DNA of 64,000 nt, from contig CAAEXF010000016.1 of NCBI GenBank assembly GCA_900759715.1, forward strand, positions 1-64,000. The letters are read 5' to 3'. Made by a program: the position numbers and the translations under genes. Every line of letters starts with the position of its first letter. The stretch's first letter is position 1. Under the pieces are notes generated by a model that did no database searches, was not told the origin of the DNA, and saw nothing but the letters and a program-made list of their open reading frames with translations. Positions 24,661-34,163 of this stretch are shown here, piece after piece. Source of the DNA: Clostridium_AM sp900759715. GTDB taxonomy: Bacteria > Bacillota > Clostridia > Clostridiales > Clostridiaceae.

Positions 24661-25503
24661 TTGGAAGAAAAGTTACAAGGTAATTTGATAATAATTGGAG
24701 GAGCAGAAGATAAAAAAGGTGAAAAAAGCATACTTAAAGAAGTATGCAGCAAGCTTAACAAAGAAGAAGATATGCTTGTTGTAGCAACGATTGCATCACA
24801 GCTCCCAGAGGAATTAGGAAATGAATATAAAAGTATATTTGAAAATCTTGGAGTCCAAAATATTAAAATACTGAACATAAGAGAAAGGAAAGATGCTTAT
24901 GATTCAAGTAATATTCAAATGATAGAAGAGGCATCCTTAGTTTTCTTTACCGGGGGAGATCAGCTAAGAATAACAAGCTTAATAGGAGGAACTCCCTTAT
25001 ATTTAGGTATGAAGGATGTTTATGAGAAAGGATGTATTTTTGTTGGAACCTCTGCAGGAGCATCTGTTATGAGTGACACTATGGTAGTAACAGGACCAGA
25101 CGAAGAATCACCAAAAAAGTGCACATTAAAAATGGCACCAGGATTAGGGCTAATTAAAGGCGTAATAATAGATCAGCATTTTGCTCAAAGAGGAAGAATT
25201 GGAAGATTACTAGTCGGAATAGCTGAGAACCCTCAAAGTTTAGGAATTGGAATAGATGAGGATACTGCTATAGTTGTAAATGAAGAAGGCGAATTAAAAG
25301 TAATAGGGTCTGGTGCAGTGTATATAATAGATGGAAGTAATATAAATTACAGTAATGTATCAGAGCAATATCAAGACGAAATACTATCTATTTTCAATGT
25401 AAAATTGCACGTCTTAAAAGATGGGGATAAATTCGATTTGAATAATAAAATACCATATAACGGAGAACAATTAGGCTATAAAAATGTAGAGAGTCATAGC
25501 TAG
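24661..25503 (+). CDS. cphB: Cyanophycinase
   Basis: The 280-residue protein of the peptidase S51 family cleaves cyanophycin (multi-L-arginyl-poly-aspartate) to beta-Asp-Arg. It opens LIIIGGAEDKKGE and has FTGGDQLRITSL and the nucleophile motif VGTSAGASVMSD, with the catalytic serine in TSAGA. The downstream block IDQHFAQRGRIGRLL is also conserved. TTG start after AAGGGGTG. It pairs with cphA 26 bp downstream, so degradation and synthesis are co-transcribed. Confidence 0.95.
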   Translation: MEEKLQGNLIIIGGAEDKKGEKSILKEVCSKLNKEEDMLVVATIASQLPEELGNEYKSIFENLGVQNIKILNIRERKDAYDSSNIQMIEEASLVFFTGGDQLRITSLIGGTPLYLGMKDVYEKGCIFVGTSAGASVMSDTMVVTGPDEESPKKCTLKMAPGLGLIKGVIIDQHFAQRGRIGRLLVGIAENPQSLGIGIDEDTAIVVNEEGELKVIGSGAVYIIDGSNINYSNVSEQYQDEILSIFNVKLHVLKDGDKFDLNNKIPYNGEQLGYKNVESHS

Positions 25504-25529
25504 GAAAGAGGAGGACAATATACACAAAG

Positions 25530-28154
25530 ATGAAGATTGATGAAGTTAGAGTTTTTGAAGGAAGAAATATATACTCTCATAGAAAATGTATAAAGATGTG
25601 TGTAGATTTAGAGGGATATAGGGATATTCCAACTAAGGATATAGAAGGTTTTAATGAAAACTTACTAAAGAGCATACCCCAGCTATTTGAACATAGGTGT
25701 GGGATAGATGAAGATTATGGTTTCCAAAAAAGGCTTAGAGAAGGTACTTATCTTGCTCATGTATGTGAGCACATAATCATAGCAATTCAAAATATTCTAG
25801 GAATAGATGCGGCTTATGGAAAGTCCAGAGAGATTAAGGGAAATAAATATTATATTATATATGAATACGGTTATAAAAATACAGGCATAGAAGCTGGCAA
25901 AATAGCAGTAGAATTTATCAACAGCCTTATAAATAAAAAATCGTATAATTTTACTGTTGCGATGGAATCACTGCGAACTATACTTAGGGCCGAAGAACTA
26001 GGTCCTAGTACTAGTGCAATATTAGAGGAAGTAAAAAAGAGAAAAATACCTGTAATGAGAATAAGCGAAGGAAGCATGCTTCAATTAGGTTATGGAAAGT
26101 ATAGCAAAATTGTTGAAGCAACGATTTCACACAATACTAAAGCTATTTCTGTAGATATAGCTTGCGATAAATTATTAACTAAAGAAATACTTTACAATCA
26201 GTGTTTACCTGTTGCAGATGGGTATATAGTAAGAAATAGTCTAGAATTATTATTCAAAGCTGATAAAATAGGATATCCTATAGTTATAAAGCCTAGATGT
26301 GGTAACCAGGGAAAAGGGGTCTTTGTTAATATAAAGAACGAAAAAGAAGCTCTTAGTGCTTACAACATATTATCAAAAGATTATAGCGATATAATTGTTG
26401 AAAAAAATATAGTTGGTAGAGATTATAGAGTGTGTGTAGTGGATGGTAAAGTTGTAGCTGTGGCTGAAAGAATACCTCCATATATAGTTGGAGATGGCGT
26501 AAGTAGCATAAAAGAACTTATAAATGTAATAAATCAAGATAATAGGCGAGGAGAAGGCCACGAAAAACCTTTAACAAAAATTAAGATCAATGATGAGCTT
26601 AATGCATATATTAGTAAAAGTGGGTATAATTTAAGTTCTATTTTGGCCGAAGGAGAAAAGATTTTACTTAGGGAAAATGCAAACTTATCTACGGGTGGCA
26701 AGGCAATAGATTGTACAGATATAATTTGCGATGAAAATATTAATATATGTGAAAGAGCAGCTAAAGCAGTGGGTCTTGACGTATGTGGTATAGATGTATG
26801 CTGTCCAGATATAAGTAAGCCAATTACAAAAGATGGCGCAATAATAGAAATAAATGCTGCACCAGGTATCAGAATGCATCATTACCCTAGTGAAGGAAAG
26901 AGTAGAAATGTTGCTGGTGCGATAGTAGATATGTCATTTAAAGATACTCCTAAAACTATACCTGTAGTATCTATTACTGGAACCAATGGAAAAACTACGA
27001 CTACAAGGTTAATTGGTCATGTATTAACTAAAGCTGGATACAATGTAGGAATGACTACAACTGGTGGAATATATATAAACAATAAATGTATTCATAAAGG
27101 GGATACTACTGGATATTATAGTGCTAAATCAGTATTAATGAATAAGGAAGTTGAGGCTGCAGTTTTAGAAACAGCGAGAGGTGGTATCATTAGAAAAGGC
27201 CTAGCTTATGATATGGCAGATGTGGGAGTTATTACCAATATAACAGAAGATCATTTAGGATTAGACGATATAGATACAATGGATGATCTGGCTTACGTAA
27301 AGGCTTTAGTCGGAGAAGCTGTAAAAAATGAAGGATATGTTGTATTGAATGCTGATGATCCTGTTAGTGTAAGTATTATAAAAAGAATAAAAAGTAATAT
27401 TATTATGTTTTCTAAAGATAAATATAACTCCGTACTCAGAAGCAATATAAAAAAAGGAGGATATGGAGTATATACTCATGAGGGTGTTATATATGTTGAA
27501 AAAAGCGATGAGCTAACACCTTTGGTAAAAGTTACAGATATAAAAATTACCATAGGAGGAAGGCTGATTTATAATATAGAAAATGCTATGGCTTCTTGTG
27601 CAGCACTCATTGGATTAAATATAAGTTACTCTTCTATAAGAGAAGGAATAACAAGTTTTTATGGTGATGAAGAATTCAATCCGGGAAGATTTAATATGTA
27701 TAAAATAAATGGAGCGTTAGTTGTACTAGATTATGGCCATAACATAGAGGGTTACAAAGCTGTTTTAAAGGGCGCCAAAAATATAAACCACAATAGACTG
27801 GTGGGAATAATAGGAGTACCAGGAGATAGGACTGATAGCAGCGTAAAGGAACTAGGTAAAATAGCGGGAGAAAATTTTGATTATATATATATAAAAGAAG
27901 ATGAAGACAGGAGAGGTAGAAAAGTAGGAGAGATTGCGTCTATTCTTGAAAAAGGAGTTGTGGGATCCGGATTTGACAAAAAAAGAATAGAAGTGATATT
28001 GGATGAAGCAGAAGCACTAGAAAAAGCTATTGATACCTCCAGACCTGGAGATTTAATTATAATATTCTTTGAGGACTTAGAGCCATTAGTGCAATTAGTT
28101 AAGAAAAAGACCAATGCCCAAATAGATAAAGAGCAATCAGTAGTAATGATATAA
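25530..28154 (+). CDS. cphA: Cyanophycin synthetase
   Basis: The 874-residue enzyme has the normal family length. An N-terminal domain (to about 160) is followed by an ATP-grasp domain (about 210-470: PIVIKPRCGNQGKGVFVNI; EINAAPGIRMH). A Mur-ligase-like domain starts with the P-loop VSITGTNGKTTTTRL at about residue 480. It polymerises aspartate and arginine into a nitrogen store. In C. perfringens cyanophycin has been linked to spore assembly, which fits the surrounding sporulation genes. GGAGG lies 15 bases before the ATG, unusually far, which may lower translation. Monocistronic with cphB. Confidence 0.95.
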   Translation: MKIDEVRVFEGRNIYSHRKCIKMCVDLEGYRDIPTKDIEGFNENLLKSIPQLFEHRCGIDEDYGFQKRLREGTYLAHVCEHIIIAIQNILGIDAAYGKSREIKGNKYYIIYEYGYKNTGIEAGKIAVEFINSLINKKSYNFTVAMESLRTILRAEELGPSTSAILEEVKKRKIPVMRISEGSMLQLGYGKYSKIVEATISHNTKAISVDIACDKLLTKEILYNQCLPVADGYIVRNSLELLFKADKIGYPIVIKPRCGNQGKGVFVNIKNEKEALSAYNILSKDYSDIIVEKNIVGRDYRVCVVDGKVVAVAERIPPYIVGDGVSSIKELINVINQDNRRGEGHEKPLTKIKINDELNAYISKSGYNLSSILAEGEKILLRENANLSTGGKAIDCTDIICDENINICERAAKAVGLDVCGIDVCCPDISKPITKDGAIIEINAAPGIRMHHYPSEGKSRNVAGAIVDMSFKDTPKTIPVVSITGTNGKTTTTRLIGHVLTKAGYNVGMTTTGGIYINNKCIHKGDTTGYYSAKSVLMNKEVEAAVLETARGGIIRKGLAYDMADVGVITNITEDHLGLDDIDTMDDLAYVKALVGEAVKNEGYVVLNADDPVSVSIIKRIKSNIIMFSKDKYNSVLRSNIKKGGYGVYTHEGVIYVEKSDELTPLVKVTDIKITIGGRLIYNIENAMASCAALIGLNISYSSIREGITSFYGDEEFNPGRFNMYKINGALVVLDYGHNIEGYKAVLKGAKNINHNRLVGIIGVPGDRTDSSVKELGKIAGENFDYIYIKEDEDRRGRKVGEIASILEKGVVGSGFDKKRIEVILDEAEALEKAIDTSRPGDLIIIFFEDLEPLVQLVKKKTNAQIDKEQSVVMI

Positions 28155-28169
28155 GATTTTTTGAAATTG

Positions 28170-28214
28170 AAGCTATACTTTTAAGATTTAAAATCTTAAA
28201 AGTATAGCTTTAAT
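28170..28214 (+). terminator. Long hairpin after cphA
   Basis: AAGCTATACTTTTAAGATTT pairs with its exact complement, with almost no loop, then TAATTTT. Probably a terminator for cphBA. Confidence 0.75.
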
Positions 28215-28269
28215 TTTAAGGTTGTATTATACTATTTAGTATCATTAAATACATTCTCGGAGGGCTAAG

Positions 28270-29112
28270 ATGTTAATAAAGGCTTATGCAAAGATTAATA
28301 TATCCTTAGATGTTGTAGGAAAAAGAGAAGATGGATATCATCTTTTAAAAATGATAATGCAAACTATAGATTTATATGATCATATAAACATTAAAAAATA
28401 CGATAATGGTATAAAGCTAGCCTGTAATAAAGCATACGTGCCAACTGATGAAAGAAATCTAGCTTATAAAGCAGCGGATCTTTTTATAAATACCTATGAC
28501 ATAGATGGCGGGGTAGAAATATATCTTAAAAAGAATATACCTGTAGCGGCAGGGCTTGCGGGTGGTAGTACAGATGCAGCAGCGGTATTAAAAGCTATGA
28601 GAAACCTATATAAGCCAGAGATATCAGATGATGAACTTATGAAATTAGGATTAAAGATAGGTGCAGATGTTCCCTATTGTATAGTAGGGGGAACCGCTCT
28701 TTGCGAAGGTATAGGGGAAAAGATAACTAGGCTTCCCACATTTAAAAATCATATACTAATAGTGGTTAAACCATCTTTTGGTGTATCAACTAAAGAAGTA
28801 TATAAGAATTTAGATATTAGTAAAATAAATAAACATCCAGACACTGAACTTTTAATAAGAAGCATGGAAGAAGAGAACTTATTTAAAGTAAGTAAGAATA
28901 TGAAGAATGTCTTAGAAAATGTTACTTTAAGAAAACACACAATAATAAAGAACATTAAAAAAGAACTTTTAGACATGGGAGCAATGGGTGCACTTATGAG
29001 TGGTAGCGGCCCTACAGTATTTGCATTCTTCGAGGATATTCTAAAAGCGCAGATTTGTTATGATAAGATTAAAAAGAAGTATAAGGAAGTTTTTATAACA
29101 AGAACAATTTAA
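28270..29112 (+). CDS. ispE: 4-diphosphocytidyl-2-C-methyl-D-erythritol kinase
   Basis: The 280-residue GHMP kinase acts in the MEP isoprenoid pathway. AKINISLDVVGKREDGYHLL at the start, the ATP-binding PVAAGLAGGSTDAAAVLKAM near residue 95, and GALMSGSGPTVFAFF near the C-terminus are all in place. Start ATG after CGGAGGG. In clostridia ispE is often next to spoIIR and spore genes, as here. A terminator follows. Confidence 0.95.
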   Translation: MLIKAYAKINISLDVVGKREDGYHLLKMIMQTIDLYDHINIKKYDNGIKLACNKAYVPTDERNLAYKAADLFINTYDIDGGVEIYLKKNIPVAAGLAGGSTDAAAVLKAMRNLYKPEISDDELMKLGLKIGADVPYCIVGGTALCEGIGEKITRLPTFKNHILIVVKPSFGVSTKEVYKNLDISKINKHPDTELLIRSMEEENLFKVSKNMKNVLENVTLRKHTIIKNIKKELLDMGAMGALMSGSGPTVFAFFEDILKAQICYDKIKKKYKEVFITRTI

Positions 29113-29130
29113 AGTATCTGAAAGAAAATG

Positions 29131-29155
29131 ACTAGTTATTTTTTTGAAGATGCCT
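29131..29155 (+). repeat. Dispersed 25-bp repeat, copy 1
   Basis: ACTAGTTA, a T run and GAAGATGCCT recur in reverse orientation at 37127-37151 with one inserted and one missing base. Lies between ispE and its terminator. Confidence 0.5.
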
Positions 29156-29171
29156 AAAGGCAAATATAAGA

Positions 29172-29213
29172 AGATGGAACTAAGTTTTGAATAATTTAGT
29201 TTCATCTTTTTTT
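29172..29213 (+). terminator. Terminator after ispE
   Basis: AGATGGAACTAA pairs with TTAGTTTCATCT (one G-T), followed by TTTTTTT. Confidence 0.85.
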
Positions 29214-29293
29214 ATATTTCCTTAGAATGAATAAATATCTTTTTAGAAGCTAAAAATAATTTAAGGTTACCAAAAGTATTAGGAGTGAATGTT

Positions 29294-29485
29294 GTGAGAG
29301 TATTAGGTTTATATGATAAGTATTTTTTAACACTTATGATTATACAAGGATTCATATTAATTATAGATTCAAAAAAATTTTTTAAATGGAATATGAGGGA
29401 TACTGCAAGAAAAGCAAAGTCTATAGGAATAGGTATCATAATAATTGGAATTATGCTGTATTTAGTAACAATGTATATTGCATAA
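29294..29485 (+). CDS. Small membrane protein (63 aa)
   Basis: Two hydrophobic helices (residues about 12-27 and 43-62) joined by a basic loop with the motif KFFKWNMRDTARKAKSIG. Start GTG 29294 behind AGGAG with 8-base spacing; the in-frame GTG at 29285 overlaps that site. No recognised domain. It precedes the structured repeat and the ger operon; a link to germination is only positional. Confidence 0.6.
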   Translation: MRVLGLYDKYFLTLMIIQGFILIIDSKKFFKWNMRDTARKAKSIGIGIIIIGIMLYLVTMYIA

Positions 29486-29490
29486 AGTGA

Positions 29491-29617
29491 AACTTGAATC
29501 AGATGGGATTTTAAATCCCAACTGATTCTTAGTTGAACGAATGCAGGAACTTACTGCCACTTATACCGCCGCTTAAAAAAAGCGGCGGTGTTAGCGGCAG
29601 TTAGGTATCGTATAAAG
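29491..29617 (+). repeat. Structured repeat, copy 3
   Basis: GAATCAGATGGGA pairs with TCCCAACTGATTC around TTTTAAA, then TTAG, AACGAATGC, CTGCCAC, the perfect stem CCGCCGC/GCGGCGG, GTGTTA, GCGGCAG and TATCGTATAAA. Same helix order as copies 1 and 2 with different paired bases. Sits 45 bp before the gerA-type operon, inside its probable leader. Confidence 0.75.
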
Positions 29618-29661
29618 TGTTTAGTAACATATTTCAACATGATAAAAGGAAGTGATGATTT

Positions 29662-31122
29662 TTGAAAGAAGAAATAAGAGATAAAATATCTCTAAAAGCT
29701 CAAGAAAACCTATCTTATGTCAAGAACTTATTGAAAAACAGTTCGGATATAGTATTCAGAGAATTTTACATAGGAAAGCTTAAATCTGCATTAATATATG
29801 TAGATGGAATGGCAGATAAGAACTTATTAGATGACTATGTATTAGAAACTCTAATGGTAATAGGGTCAGATATAGCAGAAGTAGAAAAAATAAAAGATAA
29901 AATACTTACTGTCTCGGATATAAGAGAAGTAAAAAAACTTAGTGAAGGCATTAATGCAATGCTTTCCGGAGACACATTAATGTTTATTGATGGTCTTGAA
30001 GTATGTTATGTTATTGCATCTCGTTTATGGCCTGCAAGAGGAGTGTCAGAGCCATCAGGTGAAACAGTAATTAGAGGTGGCAGAGATGGCTTTACAGAAA
30101 CAATAAGGTTTAATACTGCTTTAGTGAGGAGAAGAATAAAAGATACAAGGCTTAAAGTGGAATCTAAGATTTTAGGGGTAAGATCTAAGAGTGATTCAGT
30201 TGTTATGTACATCGATGACATTGTAAATAAAAAGGTTCTAGAAGAGCTTTTTAGTAGATTAGAAAAAATAGATATAGATGCTATTTTGGATAGTGGATAT
30301 GTAGAGCAATTTATAGAAGATAATAAGTGGTCCCTTTTTCCGCAAGTACAAAGCACAGAGAGGCCAGATGTGGTGGCAGCAGCTTTGTATGAAGGAAGAA
30401 TTGCCATACTTGTAGATAACTCACCCTTTGCTCTTATTGTACCAACTACAATGTCGGCAATGTTTCAATCACCTGATGATTATTATCAGAGATGGATATA
30501 CGGGTCTATTATAAGACTTGTAAGAGTTTTCTCCATTTTTGCAGCACTAATGCTTCCAGCCCTTTATGTTGCTGTTACTTCCTTTCATCCTGCTATAATT
30601 CCCACAAAATTAGCATACTTTATTGCTGCGTCAAGGGAAGGAGTGCCATTCCCAGCTTTTGTAGAAGCATTAATTATGGAATTTAACCTTGCATTTATAA
30701 TTGAATCAACAGCTAGACTTCCTAAGGCTATTGGATCTACAGTAGGAATAGTAGGAGGACTTATCATAGGTCAGGCTGCAGTAACAGCCGGGATTGTAAG
30801 TCCTATAATGATAATTATAGTTTCTGTAACAGCTATTACAAGTTTTACAACTCCAAATTATGAAATGGCATCTGCTCTTAGAATACTAAGATTTATATTA
30901 ATAATATTTGCTGCAGTTATAGGGCTTTATGGAATTATGCTTGGAATAATTCTGATATTAATACACTTAGTAAGATTAAAGAGCTTTAATATACCTTATT
31001 TAGCTCCAGTAGTTAATCCAGATATTGATGACTTTAAGGACTCATTTATGAGATTCCCTATTAGATTTTATAAAAAGAGACCTGGATTTATGAATACAGG
31101 AGATAAAGTAAGACAGAAGTAG
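29662..31122 (+). CDS. gerKA: Spore germination receptor subunit A (GerA/GerKA family)
   Basis: The 486-residue A subunit of a nutrient germination receptor in the spore inner membrane. A hydrophilic N-terminal domain contains WPARGVSEPSGETVIRGGRDGF and TETIRFNTALVRRRI. Several membrane helices follow from about residue 290, with PALYVAVTSFHPAIIPT and RLPKAIGSTVGIVGGLIIGQ. TTG start after GGAAGTGATG. First gene of an A-B-C operon. The symbol follows the clostridial naming; the exact receptor type is not certain. Confidence 0.92.
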   Translation: MKEEIRDKISLKAQENLSYVKNLLKNSSDIVFREFYIGKLKSALIYVDGMADKNLLDDYVLETLMVIGSDIAEVEKIKDKILTVSDIREVKKLSEGINAMLSGDTLMFIDGLEVCYVIASRLWPARGVSEPSGETVIRGGRDGFTETIRFNTALVRRRIKDTRLKVESKILGVRSKSDSVVMYIDDIVNKKVLEELFSRLEKIDIDAILDSGYVEQFIEDNKWSLFPQVQSTERPDVVAAALYEGRIAILVDNSPFALIVPTTMSAMFQSPDDYYQRWIYGSIIRLVRVFSIFAALMLPALYVAVTSFHPAIIPTKLAYFIAASREGVPFPAFVEALIMEFNLAFIIESTARLPKAIGSTVGIVGGLIIGQAAVTAGIVSPIMIIIVSVTAITSFTTPNYEMASALRILRFILIIFAAVIGLYGIMLGIILILIHLVRLKSFNIPYLAPVVNPDIDDFKDSFMRFPIRFYKKRPGFMNTGDKVRQK

Positions 31123-31138
31123 AGGTGGTATATCTTTT

Positions 31139-32239
31139 ATGAATGATAAAGAATTTATTACACCTTATGGCTTGTTTGTAACTATTGTAGTAACTGTTAT
31201 AGGGGTAGGTGTTTTTTCCTTCCCTAGAGATGTGACAGCAAATGCTGGTACTGATGGCTGGATTATAACATTAGTTAGTGGAGCCGTAAGCTATTTATTA
31301 ATTTTTATTGCCATAAAGGCAATAAAAAACAATAATTATGGTAAGTTATATTATATTCTGAGATTTAACTTTGGCAGGCTAATAGGTTCTATATTAGCAT
31401 TAATTTTTATTACATATAATGTTTTTGCTGTATCTATAGGTATGAGAGTTTTTATAGAAGTAATAAAGATGTATTTACTTCAAAAGACTCCTACAGAATT
31501 TTTAATTTTAGTTACAATACTTACTGGCGTATACATAATAAGGGGAGAAGTAGGAAGCTTAGTGAAATTTAACGAATTTGCTTTTTGGATAATGTTTATT
31601 CCTATTACTCTTGTACTTTTACTTACTTTAAACAAAACAGACTTTACTAATATTTTTCCGATACTTAATAGCACTCCAAATGAATATGTAAAAGCGTTAA
31701 GTACAACTGTCTATAGTTTTGGAGGGATTGGAATAGTTTATTTGATCCTCCCATTTATGAAGAATAAGAAGTCTATACCTAAAATTGCTGTGAAAAGTAT
31801 TATGTTTATAACAATATTTTATGCAGTTATAGTGGTATTTTGTTTGGCTGTCTTTGCTAAGGAGCAAACAAAAACTTTATTGTGGCCTACTATTACTCTA
31901 ATAAAATCTATAGATATACCCGGAACCTTTATAGAAAGATGGGAAGGAGTAGTAATGGCATTGTGGGCAATATTTTATTTTACTACTTTCATAAATTCAT
32001 ATTATTTGTCTGCAGATGTACTTAAAGATATGTTTAATTTACATGACATAAAGCTTTCATCAGCTTTAATAATACCTTTTATATATGCAATAGCTTTATA
32101 CCCTGAGAACATAGCTGAAGTTTATGATGTTAGCAATAGTGTATCACCTTATTTAGCAACCTTTAGCTTGGTTATACTTCCTTTGTTACTTTTTATTAAA
32201 AAACCCTCAAAAAAAGGCTTAAAGGAGGGTGAATGTTAG
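31139..32239 (+). CDS. gerKB: Spore germination receptor subunit B (GerAB family permease)
   Basis: The 366-residue integral membrane protein has about ten helices and belongs to the endospore germination permease branch of the APC superfamily. The opening FITPYGLFVTIVVTVIGVGV and the FPRD motif after helix 1 are typical. In the family this subunit recognises the germinant. It lies 16 bp after subunit A and 3 bp before subunit C, so translation is probably linked. Germinant unknown. Confidence 0.92.
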   Translation: MNDKEFITPYGLFVTIVVTVIGVGVFSFPRDVTANAGTDGWIITLVSGAVSYLLIFIAIKAIKNNNYGKLYYILRFNFGRLIGSILALIFITYNVFAVSIGMRVFIEVIKMYLLQKTPTEFLILVTILTGVYIIRGEVGSLVKFNEFAFWIMFIPITLVLLLTLNKTDFTNIFPILNSTPNEYVKALSTTVYSFGGIGIVYLILPFMKNKKSIPKIAVKSIMFITIFYAVIVVFCLAVFAKEQTKTLLWPTITLIKSIDIPGTFIERWEGVVMALWAIFYFTTFINSYYLSADVLKDMFNLHDIKLSSALIIPFIYAIALYPENIAEVYDVSNSVSPYLATFSLVILPLLLFIKKPSKKGLKEGEC

Positions 32240-32242
32240 AGT

Positions 32243-33418
32243 ATGAAATATAAAAAAGTTATAATTATTATATTATCATGTATTTTGTTAAGTGGGTGCT
32301 GGGACAAAATTGAAATAGACAGAAGGAGTCTTATATCAATTATAAGCGTTGATATAGGCGAGCAGGCTGGTAAGGAAAAAGAATTAAAAAACTTAAGCCC
32401 TGACGAACCATTTACGGGTATGGACCTAAAAAAGCTTAAGGTAACTTTTGGTGCTCCAGATATAAGCCAGCTAGGACCAGATAAAGGTGGAACAGCAAAG
32501 GATATGTATACAACTACTGATGCCTATTCAATGCAGGATGCGGTGGATAAAGTAGCGTTAAAAAGCAGTAGGGATATAAGCTTTAGTCATATAAAACTTT
32601 TAGTGTTGAGTAAAGACTTAACAACATATCCTGAAATTCTAAAAGAAATTGTAGATTATCTTCAAAGAGAACCTTCTTTAAATAGAAATATGTATGTTGT
32701 AATATCTGATGGAAAAGCAGAAGAATATATAAAACATAAACCTACAATGGAAAAGAACATTGAGAATTATATAAGTGGTCTTATAGAAAATACTACTAGA
32801 AGGACTTCAATATTACCAGTAACTCTAAATGAATTTTTAACCTTATTAAGTGAAAATGGAAATGCAATGCTTCCTCGTATGACTATAGAAAAGGATAAAA
32901 ATGAGTTAGGAATATCAGGTGTGTCAATAATTAAAGACTATAAATATAAGGGAGACTTATCTGCTATAGAAACAGCAAATTTAGAAATGCTAAGAGGTAA
33001 AATAAAAGGAGGAAGAAAAACGATATATAAGAATGGCCACCCTGTAGACATTGTAATTGATGGCGTAGAAAGAAAGATATCAATGGATAATCAACAAGGG
33101 AAACTTACATTTAATATCTCTTTAGACATTGAGGGTGAATTAAAAGATTATTATGTTGATGGTGAAATATTCTCCAGGAATATGCTTCAATCATTACAAC
33201 AAAATCTAAATAATTCTGTAAAACAGGAATGTGCGCAGGTAGTTCAAATTACTCAAAGAGAATTTGGAGTTGATCCTATAGGAGTAAGAGAATACGTTGA
33301 GAAGTATCATCCATCACTATGGAAACAAATTGAAAATAATTGGTCCGAGGTATATAGCAGTGCAACTATCAATGTAATTGTTAATAGTAATATAAGAAGA
33401 ATAGGTGTAGTTAAATAA
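32243..33418 (+). CDS. gerKC: Spore germination receptor subunit C (GerAC family lipoprotein)
   Basis: The 391-residue lipoprotein has lipobox LLSGC and the invariant CWDKIEIDRRSLI right after the modified cysteine, the hallmark of GerAC proteins. It is anchored on the outer face of the spore inner membrane. AAAGGAGGGTG lies inside the end of the B gene, about 12 bases upstream. It closes the three-gene receptor operon. Confidence 0.92.
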   Translation: MKYKKVIIIILSCILLSGCWDKIEIDRRSLISIISVDIGEQAGKEKELKNLSPDEPFTGMDLKKLKVTFGAPDISQLGPDKGGTAKDMYTTTDAYSMQDAVDKVALKSSRDISFSHIKLLVLSKDLTTYPEILKEIVDYLQREPSLNRNMYVVISDGKAEEYIKHKPTMEKNIENYISGLIENTTRRTSILPVTLNEFLTLLSENGNAMLPRMTIEKDKNELGISGVSIIKDYKYKGDLSAIETANLEMLRGKIKGGRKTIYKNGHPVDIVIDGVERKISMDNQQGKLTFNISLDIEGELKDYYVDGEIFSRNMLQSLQQNLNNSVKQECAQVVQITQREFGVDPIGVREYVEKYHPSLWKQIENNWSEVYSSATINVIVNSNIRRIGVVK

Positions 33419-33499
33419 TTATTTTTTTAAAGTGAATATAACTATAATACTTGTCTATAATATGAATAGTAATTAAGAAGATAATGGGGGATGTTAATA

Positions 33500-34147
33500 A
33501 TGAAAAAGATTCTAGTAATTATTGTTTGTATTTTAGCTATATTCACTTTAAATTCAAATAAAATACAAGTTAAGAGTGAGTCGGTACAGCAAGATATAGC
33601 ATCTAAGATTATAAGATTTCATGTAATTGCTAACAGTGATTCAAAAAGTGACCAAGCTTTAAAATTAAAAGTAAGAGATAAAGTTTTAGAATATATTCAA
33701 CCTAAGCTTAAAAAATCAAAAAGTATAGAAGAATCAAGAAGAATTATTAAAGAAAATGATAAGCAAATAATAGATATAGCCAACAAGACTATAAAAGATA
33801 ATGGATATAGTTATTCTGTAAAAACTACTTTATCTAATGAAAATTTTCCTATAAAAACATACGGCAATATTACATTGCCACAAGGCAAATATGAGGCTTA
33901 TAGGATAATTATAGGTGAGGGTAGAGGTCAAAATTGGTGGTGTGTAATGTTTCCGCCTCTATGCTTTGTTGATATCACAAAAGGTGAGGTTTCCTATAAA
34001 GAAACAGAAGCTGAGATGAAAATGGTGCTGACTCCAGAAGAGTATAAGATAGTAAATAACGAAACAGATAAAACAAAAGAGAATGACATAAAGATAAAAT
34101 TTAAAATATTAGAAGTACTAAAAGATAAGAAAAATCCAGCTCGATAA
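33500..34147 (+). CDS. spoIIR: Stage II sporulation protein R
   Basis: The 215-residue secreted signalling protein has a hydrophobic N-terminal signal and then the family block IIRFHVIANSDSKSDQALKL and VRDKVLEYI. A later NWWCVMFPPLCFVD motif is also diagnostic. SpoIIR is made in the forespore under sigma-F and activates SpoIIGA to process pro-sigma-E in the mother cell. Start ATG 33500; the ATG at 33491 abuts GGGGG and is too close. The gene is convergent with the following glycosyltransferase. Confidence 0.93.
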   Translation: MKKILVIIVCILAIFTLNSNKIQVKSESVQQDIASKIIRFHVIANSDSKSDQALKLKVRDKVLEYIQPKLKKSKSIEESRRIIKENDKQIIDIANKTIKDNGYSYSVKTTLSNENFPIKTYGNITLPQGKYEAYRIIIGEGRGQNWWCVMFPPLCFVDITKGEVSYKETEAEMKMVLTPEEYKIVNNETDKTKENDIKIKFKILEVLKDKKNPAR

Positions 34148-34160
34148 AAGCTGGATTTTT
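34132..34160. terminator. Terminator between spoIIR and the convergent glycosyltransferase
   Basis: AAATCCAGCT pairs with AGCTGGATTT; the T run follows on the plus strand. It overlaps the 3' end of spoIIR. Confidence 0.85.
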
Positions 34161-34163
34161 AAA

